Position numbers and translations under genes: made by a program. From Thiobius zoothamnicola (lineage in GTDB: Bacteria; Pseudomonadota; Gammaproteobacteria; Chromatiales; Chromatiaceae), in assembly GCA_963678215.1 (NCBI GenBank), contig OY782758.1, positions 372,001-436,000 on the forward strand: a stretch of DNA of 64,000 nucleotides, in the 5' to 3' direction. The notes under the pieces were generated by a model, which ran no database searches, had not been told where the DNA came from, and worked only from the letters and a program-made list of their open reading frames with translations. Positions 18,214 to 27,361 of this stretch are shown piece by piece (positions within the stretch are counted from its first letter, which is position 1; every line of letters begins with the position of its first letter).

Positions 18214-18867
18214 TCAGATACCGTAGCGTTCACGGTAGATTTCGATGGCGGACAGGGCATGCTCCATTTTCGCATCTGCTTTGAGATAAGTGATGATATC
18301 CGCCAGCGTGACGATGGAAGTGACGCTCATCCCGTATTGGTTTTCCACTTCCTGGATGGCGGATAAGTCACCTTGACCTTTTTCCTGCCTATCCAAAGCC
18401 ACGATGACGCCGACGGGCTGAGCGCTTTGGGCGGTTATGAGGCTGATTGATTCACGGATGGCTGTGCCTGCGGTGATGACATCATCAATAATGAGGATTT
18501 CACCTTGCAGCGGGTGACCGACCAGATTACCGCCTTCGCCATGGGTTTTTGCTTCTTTGCGGTTGAACGCATAGGGCGTATCTATTTGGTGTTGATCAAA
18601 TAAGGCGGCGGCGGTGACTGAGGCCAGTGGAATGCCTTTATAGGCCGGGCCATATAAAAGATCGAATGAGATCTCGGACTCGACAATGGCTTGCGCGTAG
18701 AACCGGCCCAGGTGGGCGAGGGCGCTGCCGGTATGAAATAACCCGGCATTGAAGAAATAAGGGCTGACGCGGCCTGATTTAAGAGTGAATTCCCCGAATT
18801 TTAATACGCCAGCCTGTAAGGCGAAATCCAGAAATTGTTGTTGGTAAGCTTGCATCAAGAATGTCAA
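18214..18867 (-). CDS. pyrE: Orotate phosphoribosyltransferase
   Basis: This 217-residue type I phosphoribosyltransferase converts orotate and PRPP to OMP, the fifth step of pyrimidine synthesis. The PRPP-binding motif ILIIDDVITAGTAIRES is present, as are the substrate loops (FTLKSGRVSPYFFNAGLF, GPAYKGIPLA) and the flexible catalytic loop FNRKEAKTHGEGG. Length matches E. coli PyrE (213). Its own promoter probably lies in the 18868-19018 gap, shared with the divergent transporter gene. Confidence 0.97.
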   Translation of the reverse strand: MTFLMQAYQQQFLDFALQAGVLKFGEFTLKSGRVSPYFFNAGLFHTGSALAHLGRFYAQAIVESEISFDLLYGPAYKGIPLASVTAAALFDQHQIDTPYAFNRKEAKTHGEGGNLVGHPLQGEILIIDDVITAGTAIRESISLITAQSAQPVGVIVALDRQEKGQGDLSAIQEVENQYGMSVTSIVTLADIITYLKADAKMEHALSAIEIYRERYGI

Positions 18868-19018
18868 CAGACTGTTAAGAGTAGCTTGCCATTATAATCA
18901 TCAACAGATGTATTATCCTACTCACTTCTCTCCTTGATTTTGCCACCTGTTGTTTTGGCTGGATTTCCACGCGAATCGGTTGATGCTTGAAGATAAATGC
19001 TTTGTTTAGACTTGCTCC

Positions 19019-20307
19019 ATGAAACGCTGGCTTGATTGGCGCATGTTGCGTATCGGGTTGCTGGGTTTTTCATCCGGTTTGCCCTTGTTATTAGTGTTCG
19101 GCACTTTGTCGTTTTGGTTACGCGAAGCGGATATTGATCGCACCACGATTGGTTTCATCAGTTGGGTTGCGCTGCTGTATGGCTTGAAGGTGTTATGGTC
19201 CCCGTTGGTTGATCAAATGCCTTTGCCGGGTTTGACGCGCTATTTGGGCCGCCGCCGTGCTTGGTTGTTGTTGAGTCAGTTAAGCATTATCTTGGGCCTG
19301 GTCGGCATGGCGTTGACGGATCCTGCTGAGCACCTGGATTTATTAGTCTGGCTGGCGGTGTGGGTTGCGTTTGCTTCGGCGACTCAGGATATCGTGGTGG
19401 ATGCTATCGTATTGAAATGGCTGAGCTGCGTTTGCAAGGCTTGATGTCTGGTTTTTATACGACCGGTTATCGGCTGGCGATGTTCGTGGCTTCCGCTGGG
19501 GCTTTGGGGATCGCCGCGTGGTTTGATCCGGATGAAGCGACTTACCAGCACGAACCCTGGGTGATGACTTATTTGGTGATGGCAGGTTGCATGCTGGTTG
19601 GCTTATTCACAACTTTGTGCTCGCCTGAACCGGATGTACCGTATCAAAGGCGTGATCGACAAGGTTGGGGTGCGTGGTTACACGCCGCGATCTGGCGGCC
19701 ATTCAGCGATTTTATCCAACGTTATGCCTGGACGGCGTTGATTATTCTGGTATTGATCGCCAGCTATCGGATTTCCGATATCGTGCTCGGCGTGACCGCT
19801 AATGTGTTTTACAAGGATATGGGATTCACCAAGAGTGAAATTGCCTGGGTGTCTAAAGGTTTTGGCATCTATATGGTGATTTTGGGTGCTTTGCTGGGAG
19901 GTGTCGCCGTCTATCGCGTCGGCATCATGCGCATGTTGTTGATTGGCGCTATTTTGGCTGCCGCAACGAATTTATTGTTCGCGTGGTTGGCGACGGTAGG
20001 TCATGATTTTTGGCTATTGGTCGCCGTGGTCGGCATGGACAATCTGAGCGCTGGCATCGCCTCAGCCGCTTTCATCGCTTATTTGTCGGGTTTGACCAAT
20101 GTGGTTTACTCCGCCACTCAATATGCTTTGTTCAGTTCATTAATGTTACTGCTGCCGAAATTTCTTGGCGGATTCTCTGGCGCGATGGTGGATGGCATGG
20201 GCTATGAGTGGTTTTTTACTGTCACCGCTTTATTGGGCGTACCGGTGATTTTATGGATTCTGGTCGCCTGGCGTTATACCGATGTGGAGTTACCTTCGCG
20301 TGACTGA
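19019..20307 (+). pseudogene. ampG: AmpG-type muropeptide MFS transporter, broken by a single-base frameshift
   Basis: The first frame (19019-19444) encodes MFS transmembrane segments and reaches ASATQDIVVDA, which in AmpG continues as YRIEMAELRLQGLMSGFYTTGYRLAM. That continuation is present, but in another frame, running to 20307. Near 19403-19405 the DNA reads GATGCTATCGTATTGAA where GAT-GCN-TAT-CGT-ATT-GAA is expected, so one base is missing. The joined product would be about 429 residues with 12 membrane segments, importing GlcNAc-anhydro-muropeptides for peptidoglycan recycling. Everything else in both halves looks intact, so this is either a very recent mutation or a sequencing error. 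A start-codon-bearing fragment at 19360 is not a separate gene. Confidence 0.85.
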
Positions 20308-20953
20308 GTTGACGGTATTCAGTGCTTTCGTGATTGGTTTATTGGGCGGCGTTCATTGCATTGGCATGTGCGGTGGCATCGTCGGCGCGCTTTCGTTGGG
20401 CGTGCAGCATCAGGCGCGTGGCGTGTTATTGGCGGGTTATCACCTCGGACGCCTGTCGAGCTATATGTTGGCAGGCGGTATCGCAGGCGGCATTGGTTAT
20501 TTCGTCGTGGAAACTTTGGCATGGCAACAAGTACTCATGCAGGTGGCGGCGGTTTTCATGGTATTGCTGGGTTGCTATTTGGCGGGTTGGTGGCAAATAC
20601 TGACCCTGGTTGAGCGCTTAGGGGGGGGGGTATGGCGAAGGATAGAGCCGCTTGGGCGTGGTTTGTTGCCGGTTAAGGATTTCAGACAGGCATTGTTGAT
20701 CGGTTTGCTGTGGGGTTGGTTGCCCTGTGGCCTGGTTTACAGCATGTTGTTGTGGTCGGTGTCTGCCGGGAATATTTGGCAAGGCGGCGCTTTAATGTTG
20801 GCTTTTGGTTTGGGGACTTTACCCAATCTGTTGCTGATAGGGGCCGCCGCACACCGGTTCAGGCGCTGGGTGAATGATCCCAGGATCCGGCAGTGGGCGG
20901 GAGGGTTGGTGGTGGTTTACGGTGTGTATTTGTTAGGGCTGAGCTTGGTTTGA
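20300..20953 (+). CDS. SafE/TauE-type (DsbD-like, UreH-like) membrane protein
   Basis: This protein of about 217 residues has six predicted membrane helices. The N-terminal GGVHCIGMCGGIVGAL carries a CxxxC motif typical of the heavy-metal/CcoS-linked SafE-UreH branch of the TauE superfamily. A second internal repeat shows LLWGWLPCGLVYSMLLW. These proteins are linked to cytochrome oxidase maturation or copper/sulfite handling. The start is either GTG 20300 or ATG 20282; both overlap the end of the transporter gene (by 8 or 26 bp), so the genes are coupled. No other cco genes are adjacent. Confidence 0.8.
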   Translation: MTELTVFSAFVIGLLGGVHCIGMCGGIVGALSLGVQHQARGVLLAGYHLGRLSSYMLAGGIAGGIGYFVVETLAWQQVLMQVAAVFMVLLGCYLAGWWQILTLVERLGGGVWRRIEPLGRGLLPVKDFRQALLIGLLWGWLPCGLVYSMLLWSVSAGNIWQGGALMLAFGLGTLPNLLLIGAAAHRFRRWVNDPRIRQWAGGLVVVYGVYLLGLSLV

Positions 20954-20982
20954 GTGGGATTTCAATTCTGGTGATCCCGTGT

Positions 20983-22878
20983 TTATTCTGCCTCCAGTGT
21001 TTCCCAACGCTCATACGCCTGTTCCAATTCAGCATCAATGGCTTTTAGCCGATCATTCAGCCTTTGTAGCCCTTCGACGCCTTCTGTTTGGAAAGCCTGG
21101 GGGTGGGAGAGTGTTTCTTGTACCTTGGCTTGTTCGGTTTCCAATTTCTCAATTAAACCGGGCAGTTGATCGAGTTCGCGTTGATCCTGGTAACTGCGCC
21201 GTTGGGTTTTTCTTGCCGGTTGGGTGTTGGTGGCTTTATTAGATTGGCTGGTCGTATTTTTTTTAGCCTGTGGCGTCGCCGGTTGGCTACGCTGGCGCAA
21301 CCAGTCTTGATAACCGCCGACATAAGCGTTTACTTGGGCTTCGCCTTCAAACACCAAGGTGCTGGTCACGACGTTATCCAGAAAATCACGGTCATGGCTG
21401 ACCAACAGGAGTGTGCCAGTGAAATCCAGGAGTAATTCTTCCAGTAACTCCAGGGTTTCCAGATCCAGATCATTGGTTGGTTCATCCAGAACCAGAATAT
21501 TGGCGGGTTTGGTGAACAGTTTGGCTAACAATAGGCGGTTGCGTTCACCTCCGGAGAGCGCGCTGGCGGGCTGGCGACACCGTTTGGCGGGGAATAAAAA
21601 ATCGCTCAGATAGCTGATGACGTGTTTTTCTTTGCCGTTGATGGTGACTTTATCGCTGCCGCCAGCGACATTATCCAGCACCGTCTTGTTGGGATCGACC
21701 TGATTCCGCAGTTGATCGAAATAAGCGATCTCCAGCTTGGTGCCCAGCTCAATGCTTCCTTGTTCCGGTTGCAGATGACCTAATAGCAGGTTGAGCAGTG
21801 TGCTTTTGCCGCAACCATTGGGTCCGATAATGCCAATCCGGTCACCGCGTAAAATCGTGTGGGTGAAATTCCGTATCACGGGTTTGCCAGACCAGGCGTA
21901 GCATACGTTGACCGCTTCGCAGACGAGTTTGCCGGATTGCTCGGCGATATTGGTATTAAACCGGGCTGCGCCCTGGCGACGACGTCTGGCCTGGAAAGCT
22001 TCGCGCATCGCCAGCAGTTGACGTACCCGTCCTTCATTGCGTGTGCGGCGCGCTTTAATCCCTTGGCGAATCCAGGTTTCTTCCTGCGTCATTTTTTTGT
22101 CAAAGCGTGCATTGTTTTGCGCTTCGGCGTGGTCCATTTCAGCGCGGCGACGTTGGTAGTTGGTGTAATCGCCGGGGAAATCGGTGATCCGGCCACGATC
22201 CAATTCCAGAATGCGGGTCGCCAGACGGCGTAGGAAACCGCGATCATGCGTGATGAAAACCAAACTGCCGGACCAGTCCAGCAAAAAATTCTCCAGCCAT
22301 TGGATGGCTTCAATATCCAGATGGTTGGTGGGTTCATCCAGCAAGAGCAAATCAGGTTGGCGGACTAATGCCCGGGCCAGTAAAACGCGACGTTTCATGC
22401 CGCCGGATAAGGCGGCGAAATCACCGTCAGCCTGAAGTTGCATGCGCGAGAGGATTTGTCCGGTCAGTTGCTCCAGTCGCCAGCCGTTGGCTGATTCCAA
22501 GGCTTGCTGGGCTTTTGCCAGCCGATGCATGGCTTGTTCTCCATGATCGTTTTGCAAGGCGTTGCTGGCATCGTGATAGTCTTTCACCAATTCAGCGATG
22601 TCGCCCAGGCCATCGGCGACCACAGCAAAAATCGAACCGGATAAATCGCGTGGCGCTTCTTGCTCCAGACGTGCGATGCGCAGATTTTTGCGCGGAATGC
22701 GTTCACCTGCATCGGCTTTGATTGAGCCATCCAATATTTTGAGCAGCGTGGATTTACCTTCGCCATTACGTCCGATCAGACAAACCCGTTCATTTTCTTC
22801 AATGGTGAAAGCGATATGATCAAGCAGGGCAGGGTGGCCATAGCTGAGGTGTATATCCCGTAAAGTCATTAATGGCAT
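20983..22878 (-). CDS. uup: ABC-F family ATPase Uup
   Basis: This 631-residue soluble protein has two ABC domains: Walker A GRNGEGKSTLLK and GPNGCGKSTLLN, signatures LSGGMKRRVLLARAL and LSGGERNRLLLAKLF, and Walker B LLLLDEPTNHLD and ILVLDEPTNDLD. A C-terminal Arg/Lys-rich linker and coiled coil (LPGLIEKLETEQAKVQETL) identify the Uup branch. It lacks membrane domains and acts on ribosomes or branched DNA. Its stop is convergent with the upstream SafE-like gene, and its start touches the DegS-like gene stop within 1 bp, suggesting one transcript from the protease gene. Confidence 0.95.
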   Translation of the reverse strand: MPLMTLRDIHLSYGHPALLDHIAFTIEENERVCLIGRNGEGKSTLLKILDGSIKADAGERIPRKNLRIARLEQEAPRDLSGSIFAVVADGLGDIAELVKDYHDASNALQNDHGEQAMHRLAKAQQALESANGWRLEQLTGQILSRMQLQADGDFAALSGGMKRRVLLARALVRQPDLLLLDEPTNHLDIEAIQWLENFLLDWSGSLVFITHDRGFLRRLATRILELDRGRITDFPGDYTNYQRRRAEMDHAEAQNNARFDKKMTQEETWIRQGIKARRTRNEGRVRQLLAMREAFQARRRRQGAARFNTNIAEQSGKLVCEAVNVCYAWSGKPVIRNFTHTILRGDRIGIIGPNGCGKSTLLNLLLGHLQPEQGSIELGTKLEIAYFDQLRNQVDPNKTVLDNVAGGSDKVTINGKEKHVISYLSDFLFPAKRCRQPASALSGGERNRLLLAKLFTKPANILVLDEPTNDLDLETLELLEELLLDFTGTLLLVSHDRDFLDNVVTSTLVFEGEAQVNAYVGGYQDWLRQRSQPATPQAKKNTTSQSNKATNTQPARKTQRRSYQDQRELDQLPGLIEKLETEQAKVQETLSHPQAFQTEGVEGLQRLNDRLKAIDAELEQAYERWETLEAE

Positions 22879-24014
22879 CAGGCGTCACCGGGTCGTTCGG
22901 CGATAATCACTCGCACGCGTTGTTGGTCGCCGTGGCGTTCCACCGTTAAGGTGAGCGTCTCACCCGGTTTTTTGCTGGCGACCCAGTGGAGCATCTCCAT
23001 GATGTCCATGATGGGTTGGTTATCCAGCGCCGTTAATAAGTCTCCCGGGCGTATGCCTGCCCGGTCAGCCGGGCCATCCGGCAGGGTAGCGGATATCAGA
23101 ATGCCCTGTTGCTGGCGCGTATTCAGCGATTCTGCCAAGGCAGGTGTCAGGGTTTGGCCGGTGAGTCCGATCCAGCCGCGAATGACCCGGCCTTGTTCAA
23201 TAATTTGCTGCATAACGCCATGCGCCAATTGCATGGGAATGGCGAAGCCGATGCCATGCGATCCGCCGCTTTCAGAAAATATCGCGGTATTGATGCCGAT
23301 CACTTCGCCCAACGCATTGACTAATGCGCCGCCGGAATTACCCGGATTGATCGCGGCGTCTGTCTGAATGAAATTTTCAAAATCACTGATACCGAGCTGG
23401 CTGCGTCCTGTTGCACTGACAATGCCGAATGTCACTGTTTGGCCAACGCCGAAAGGATTGCCAATGGCTAAGACCACATCGCCAACCCTCAGTTGCTGGG
23501 AGTTGCCAAGCGTGGCCACAGGGAGGTTTTCATCAGCGACTTTCAAGATGGCCAAATCGGTCTCAGGATCCGTGCCGATGGTTCGGGCTGGCAGTTGTCG
23601 GCCGTCACGTAAGACGACCCGGATTTCATTTGCCTGATTGATGACATGATGGTTGGTCAGAATATAGCCTTGTCGGCTGACTAACACGCCCGAACCCAGA
23701 CTGTTCTTGCGTTGATAACGTGGCGTGCTGATTCGATCACCAAACAGGTGTTGGAAAAAGGTATCATCAAACAGTGGGTGAGGTTTGCGTCGGGTGATTT
23801 TGGTGGCATAAACATTGACGACGGAGGGAGCCGCCTGATTAACGGCTTTGGCGTACGAAACCGGCCCGGCTTGCTGAGGCAGGTAATTGGCGATTGGAGG
23901 ATACTGGATCAGCGAATCGGCTTGGAATAAGTCAGGTTTGACGAGCAGAATGATGAAAGCGGCCGCCAGACCGGTGGCGATTGAAGTGAATAAGAAAACG
24001 ATAATGCGGTACAT
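22878..24014 (-). CDS. DegS/AlgW-type periplasmic serine protease with one PDZ domain
   Basis: This 378-residue protein has an N-terminal anchor (IIVFLFTSIATGLAAAFIILLV), then a trypsin-like domain with the catalytic triad in LTNHHVIN (His), DPETDLAILKV (Asp) and NPGNSGGALVN (Ser). One C-terminal PDZ domain follows (GILISATLPDGPADRAGIRP). One PDZ and a membrane anchor match DegS/AlgW, the site-1 protease for the sigma-E anti-sigma factor RseA. It could also be a general HtrA quality-control protease. It precedes uup, with the genes contiguous. Confidence 0.9.
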   Translation of the reverse strand: MYRIIVFLFTSIATGLAAAFIILLVKPDLFQADSLIQYPPIANYLPQQAGPVSYAKAVNQAAPSVVNVYATKITRRKPHPLFDDTFFQHLFGDRISTPRYQRKNSLGSGVLVSRQGYILTNHHVINQANEIRVVLRDGRQLPARTIGTDPETDLAILKVADENLPVATLGNSQQLRVGDVVLAIGNPFGVGQTVTFGIVSATGRSQLGISDFENFIQTDAAINPGNSGGALVNALGEVIGINTAIFSESGGSHGIGFAIPMQLAHGVMQQIIEQGRVIRGWIGLTGQTLTPALAESLNTRQQQGILISATLPDGPADRAGIRPGDLLTALDNQPIMDIMEMLHWVASKKPGETLTLTVERHGDQQRVRVIIAERPGDA

Positions 24015-24196
24015 GCGATCACCGGGACGGGTTGTGAGTGGGATGGATTATATCGTTATGCTTTATCCAAAAGATCTACCGGAATCCATAAATTCCATCT
24101 GCGTCGCCGACTCATAGGCGGGTTGGCGATGGTGCTTGAACCAGCGGTTAAGGAACCCTATATAGGGTAATATTTATCAACGACATTAAAGTAACC

Positions 24197-25057
24197 ATGA
24201 GCGATTCACCTTATATCTACGAAGTCACTGCGGAAAATTACCAACAAATCGTGATCGAAGGCTCTTCTCAAGTCCCGGTATTGGTTGATTTTTGGGCCAG
24301 TTGGTGCCAGCCCTGCCAAATGTTGATGCCGGTTCTGGCGCAATTGGCGGATGAGTATCAAGGCAAATTCGTGCTGGCCAAGATCAATACGGAGGAGCAA
24401 CAGGCGATTGCCGCGCAGTTTGGCATACGCAGTATTCCGACAGTCAAGTTGTTCAAAAATGGTGCCGAAGTGGATCAGTTTGCGGGTGCTTTGCCGGCTG
24501 AACAAATCCGCGCTTTTCTCGATAAACATTTGCCGCGTGAGACTGATGGCGTGGCCGCCGCCGCTCAACAATTGCTGGAGGCTGGGGATGCGAATGGCGC
24601 TTTGGCGATGTTGACGCCGGCGCAGGCGAAAGACCCGGGGAACTGGGCATTGGCGTTGATGATGGCGCAGGCACATGAGGTTTTGCAGGATTGGGATGCG
24701 GCAATGCAGATATTGGATGTTATGCCGCAGGAAGAACAAGATAAATCTGCGGCGAAAATATTGCGCGGCCAAATTTATTTTGGTCGGCATGCGCCAACAG
24801 ATGATGAATTGGCCGCTTGTCAGCAACGTTTACAACATGATCCGGATGACAGCGAGGCGCGATACCAGTCAGCCTTGGCGGTCGTGTTGCAGCAGGATTT
24901 TCCCACAGCGATGGAATTGCTATTGGATTTGATGAGGCGGGATCGTGAATATGGTGATGGTGCCGCGCGCCAAGCTTTGTTGATGTTGTTTGACATGTTG
25001 GGCGATCATCCGCTGGTTGCCCAGGGGCGTCGGCGTTTGTTTAACTTGATGCATTAA
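24197..25057 (+). CDS. cnoX: Thioredoxin-TPR co-chaperone, CnoX/YbbN-like
   Basis: This 286-residue protein has an N-terminal thioredoxin fold (VLVDFWASWCQPCQMLMPVL) followed by helical TPR repeats (ANGALAMLTPAQAKDPGNWA, LQHDPDDSEARYQSALA). The active site is CQPC, with both Cys present, unlike E. coli YbbN which has SxxC. This protein may therefore do thiol-disulfide chemistry in addition to holding unfolded proteins for GroEL or DnaK. It is cytoplasmic. The DUF1244 gene follows 9 bp downstream, so they are likely co-transcribed. Confidence 0.9.
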   Translation: MSDSPYIYEVTAENYQQIVIEGSSQVPVLVDFWASWCQPCQMLMPVLAQLADEYQGKFVLAKINTEEQQAIAAQFGIRSIPTVKLFKNGAEVDQFAGALPAEQIRAFLDKHLPRETDGVAAAAQQLLEAGDANGALAMLTPAQAKDPGNWALALMMAQAHEVLQDWDAAMQILDVMPQEEQDKSAAKILRGQIYFGRHAPTDDELAACQQRLQHDPDDSEARYQSALAVVLQQDFPTAMELLLDLMRRDREYGDGAARQALLMLFDMLGDHPLVAQGRRRLFNLMH

Positions 25058-25066
25058 GGAATTGAC

Positions 25067-25372
25067 ATGACCGAACAACAAGCGCTTGAGATGCAAGCTT
25101 ACGCTTGGCGTAAGTTGGTGGGACATTTCCAAAAGCGTACGGATGTGCAAAATATTGATTTGATGACGCAAGCGGGTTTTTGCCGCAATTGTATGTCAAA
25201 ATGGCTGGCTGGTGGTGCTCAATCTATTGGCGTGGCGATGGATGATGAACAGGCGCGCGAACATATCTACGGTATGCCATATGCCGAGTGGAAGGCGCGA
25301 TACCAAAAACCGGCCAGTGCTGAGCAAATGGCGGCATTCCGTCATCTCAGTAAGGACGATATCACGGAATGA
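25067..25372 (+). CDS. DUF1244 family protein
   Basis: This is a 101-residue helical protein with the DUF1244 signature: MTQAGFCRNCMSKWL (CxxC, possible metal site) and IYGMPYAEWKARYQ. The fold is a small helical bundle of unknown function, widespread in Proteobacteria. It is 9 bp downstream of the thioredoxin-TPR gene, and clpS follows. Confidence 0.88.
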   Translation: MTEQQALEMQAYAWRKLVGHFQKRTDVQNIDLMTQAGFCRNCMSKWLAGGAQSIGVAMDDEQAREHIYGMPYAEWKARYQKPASAEQMAAFRHLSKDDITE

Positions 25373-25456
25373 GTACTTCTTATGCCGGGGTGCCTTGCCT
25401 ATCAGGGTGGGTTTGATGGCGGTTAATATGAAGATCAAACGGGTTTGAATGCTGTT

Positions 25457-25774
25457 ATGGATGATCAACAGACTTCAGACGAAGGGGATTTGGCGACTGA
25501 CTTGTCTGATCCCAAACTCAAGCGTCCGCCCATGTATAAGGTGTTGTTGTTGAATGATGACTACACCCCAATGGAGTTTGTGGTGTATGTGCTGGAGCAA
25601 TTTTTTCAGATGAATCGGGAAAAAGCGACTCAGGTGATGATGCAAATCCATACCAGGGGCATGGGGACTTGTGGCCTCTACACGCGTGATATTGCTGAAA
25701 CCAAAGTCGCTCAGGTCAATGATTACTCTCGCGCTAACCAACACCCCTTGATGTGTGAAATGGAAGCAAACTGA
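25457..25774 (+). CDS. clpS: ATP-dependent Clp protease adaptor ClpS
   Basis: This protein of about 105 residues starts at ATG 25457; an in-frame TTG at 25445 is less likely. The N-end-rule substrate pocket is recognisable: YKVLLLNDDYTPMEFVVYVL, with the NDDYTP motif binding hydrophobic N-degrons, and KATQVMMQIHTRGMGTCGLY contacting the ClpA N domain. It delivers N-end-rule substrates to ClpAP. clpA usually follows clpS immediately, but here the next feature is a tRNA gene. ClpA must therefore be elsewhere, or ClpS works with another partner. Confidence 0.95.
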   Translation: MDDQQTSDEGDLATDLSDPKLKRPPMYKVLLLNDDYTPMEFVVYVLEQFFQMNREKATQVMMQIHTRGMGTCGLYTRDIAETKVAQVNDYSRANQHPLMCEMEAN

Positions 25775-25793
25775 GCGGGTTAATCCGCTATTT
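25774..25793 (+). terminator. Weak candidate terminator after clpS
   Basis: AGCGG (25774-25778) and CCGCT (25785-25789) can form a 5-bp stem with a six-base loop, followed by ATTTT. The stem is short and overlaps the last bases of the clpS stop, so this is only a weak rho-independent candidate. It would insulate the tRNA promoter that follows. Confidence 0.35.
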
Positions 25794-25818
25794 TCGAGAA
25801 CGGGGCGAAATGCTTTGT

Positions 25819-25847
25819 TTGACAAAAAAACTGCGCCGCCATAGCAT
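25819..25847 (+). promoter_or_regulatory. Sigma-70 promoter of the tRNA-Pro gene
   Basis: A perfect -35 box TTGACA (25819-25824) and a -10 box TAGCAT (25842-25847) are separated by exactly 17 bp, about 12 bp upstream of the first tRNA base. A GCGCG discriminator follows the -10. GC-rich discriminators are typical of stringently controlled stable-RNA promoters. Spacing and match make this the best promoter in the window. Confidence 0.8.
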
Positions 25848-25858
25848 GCGCGTTTAAA

Positions 25859-25935
25859 CGGAGCGTAGCGCAGCTTGGTAGCGCACCACAATGGGGTTGT
25901 GGGGGTCGGAGGTTCGAATCCTCTCGCTCCGACCA
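25859..25935 (+). tRNA. tRNA-Pro (GGG)
   Basis: This 77-nt tRNA has acceptor CGGAGCG pairing with CGCTCCG, a discriminator A and an encoded CCA end. The D arm is AGCGCAGCTTGGTAGCGC. The anticodon stem CCACA/TGTGG holds the loop ATGGGGT, giving anticodon GGG (reads CCC and CCU Pro codons). The T arm contains GGTTCGAATCC. A strong promoter lies upstream. No integrase or repeated att copy of its 3' end is visible nearby. Confidence 0.97.
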
Positions 25936-26082
25936 ATTTAGATTTTACGAATATGTTTTTTAAAGGACTGGTAAAAGCATACGTAGTTATTCCGTATATT
26001 CAGAGGGTTGCCCTCGGCAAATTGAATTTTGGTTATTAACTTTGTGATGACGAAGTTAGCTTGCGAGTAATGGAGTATTAGT

Positions 26083-27318
26083 ATGAAGAATTTTACGGTC
26101 TTTTCATTTCTCAGCGGCCATATTCTGGCGCTTATTCTGTTGTCATTCGGTAATGCGCAAGCCTCAGGTTTCGCTGTGCCTGAAAAGTCCGCATCTGGCG
26201 TGGGCATGTCTAATGCGTTAACAGCGAATATCCAGGATGTTGGTGCCATACCTTATAACCCTTCGCTTGGTGCTTTTCATGATAGTGCCAGCGTTTCCGG
26301 GCACATGTTGGCTATACAAGCCAAAGTCGCGGTGACGCCTGAGGGTGGTTCTTATACGGAAAGCCAGGGGCGGGATCATGTCTTTGTGCCAGGGTTGGCG
26401 ATCAATATCCCGTTTGAAGACAAGTATGCATTTAATCTGAATGTCAATGTGCCTTTGGGGTCAGAGACGAAATGGTCGGCAGGGACTTTTTCATCATCAA
26501 CGGCACTTGGTAATGTTATCGTTTCGCAAGCACATCCGACGGAAAGTCGGCTTGAGGTAGTGCGTATGTCGCCCAGTTTGGCGTTTAAGCTCGGTGAAAA
26601 TTCAGCCCTTGCTTTTGGTATCGACCATTACAAAGTCAAAACGGTCATACTGGATGCGGTAGCCAAACAGAATAATTTGGATGGTGATGGTTGGGGTTTG
26701 AATGCTTCCTTAACTCATCGGATTACGCCTCAATTAACGTTCGGCGCGGATTATCATTCCATTGGCTCAATTGATGCGAGAGGGGAAACGACGGCTGGCG
26801 GTATTTCTAGATATGCAAGACTTCACAATATCTCCACGCCTTGGAGCTTGCAATTGGGTTTGGCTCTGGAGGTGACTCCGGATTTTATGATGGAGTTTGA
26901 TTTTACCCGTACGGGCTGGAGTACCTATAGGGTTTTGGAAATTGAGTCTGCTAGTCCGACAACCAGCGATAATTATTGGGAAAATGCGGATGCCTACCAT
27001 TTTGGCTTTAAGTATGAGTTGAGTAACCATTTACGTTTCCGTGCTGGTTATACCTATGATCAAACCCCGCAGGGTGATAATTACTTCAGCGCGCGTTCTC
27101 CTGATAATGATCGCCATTTATTCAGTATTGGTGTGGGATACGATGTTGGCGAAGACCTGACTTTGGATGTCGGCTATATGTATGTCAAATTGGAAGATCG
27201 TACGGTGGCGTCCACTGCATCGGTGACTTCCCCTGAGTTGAACGGCACGGATGCTTACAATGGCATCTATGAAACCGATGCGCATTTGTTAGGCGTGAGT
27301 TTGACACAGAAATTCTAG
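26083..27318 (+). CDS. FadL/OmpP1-family outer-membrane porin
   Basis: This 411-residue protein has a signal peptide (FLSGHILALILLSFGNAQA) and mature start SGFAVPEKSASGVGMSNAL, the conserved hatch region of FadL/TodX/OmpP1. A beta-rich C-terminus ends in Phe (LLGVSLTQKF), as needed for outer-membrane insertion. Family members pass long-chain fatty acids or other hydrophobic compounds. The ATG has a short AT-rich leader after the tRNA gene. The specific substrate cannot be told from sequence. The next gene, a periplasmic hydrolase, is 43 bp away and may be in the same transcript. Confidence 0.92.
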   Translation: MKNFTVFSFLSGHILALILLSFGNAQASGFAVPEKSASGVGMSNALTANIQDVGAIPYNPSLGAFHDSASVSGHMLAIQAKVAVTPEGGSYTESQGRDHVFVPGLAINIPFEDKYAFNLNVNVPLGSETKWSAGTFSSSTALGNVIVSQAHPTESRLEVVRMSPSLAFKLGENSALAFGIDHYKVKTVILDAVAKQNNLDGDGWGLNASLTHRITPQLTFGADYHSIGSIDARGETTAGGISRYARLHNISTPWSLQLGLALEVTPDFMMEFDFTRTGWSTYRVLEIESASPTTSDNYWENADAYHFGFKYELSNHLRFRAGYTYDQTPQGDNYFSARSPDNDRHLFSIGVGYDVGEDLTLDVGYMYVKLEDRTVASTASVTSPELNGTDAYNGIYETDAHLLGVSLTQKF

Positions 27319-27361
27319 AGGCCGGAGCCTTCGGCTGCTTGACGAGAACAAGGTGATTGAA

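Noticed and set aside
25859..25935. tRNA-Pro as integration site of a genomic island
   Set aside because: No integrase gene nearby and no repeated copy of its 3' end seen. Downstream genes are ordinary envelope genes.
27353..27361. GTG start nine bases upstream for the dienelactone hydrolase
   Set aside because: The GTG lies inside the AAGGTG ribosome-binding sequence of the ATG at 27362, so the ATG is the better start.
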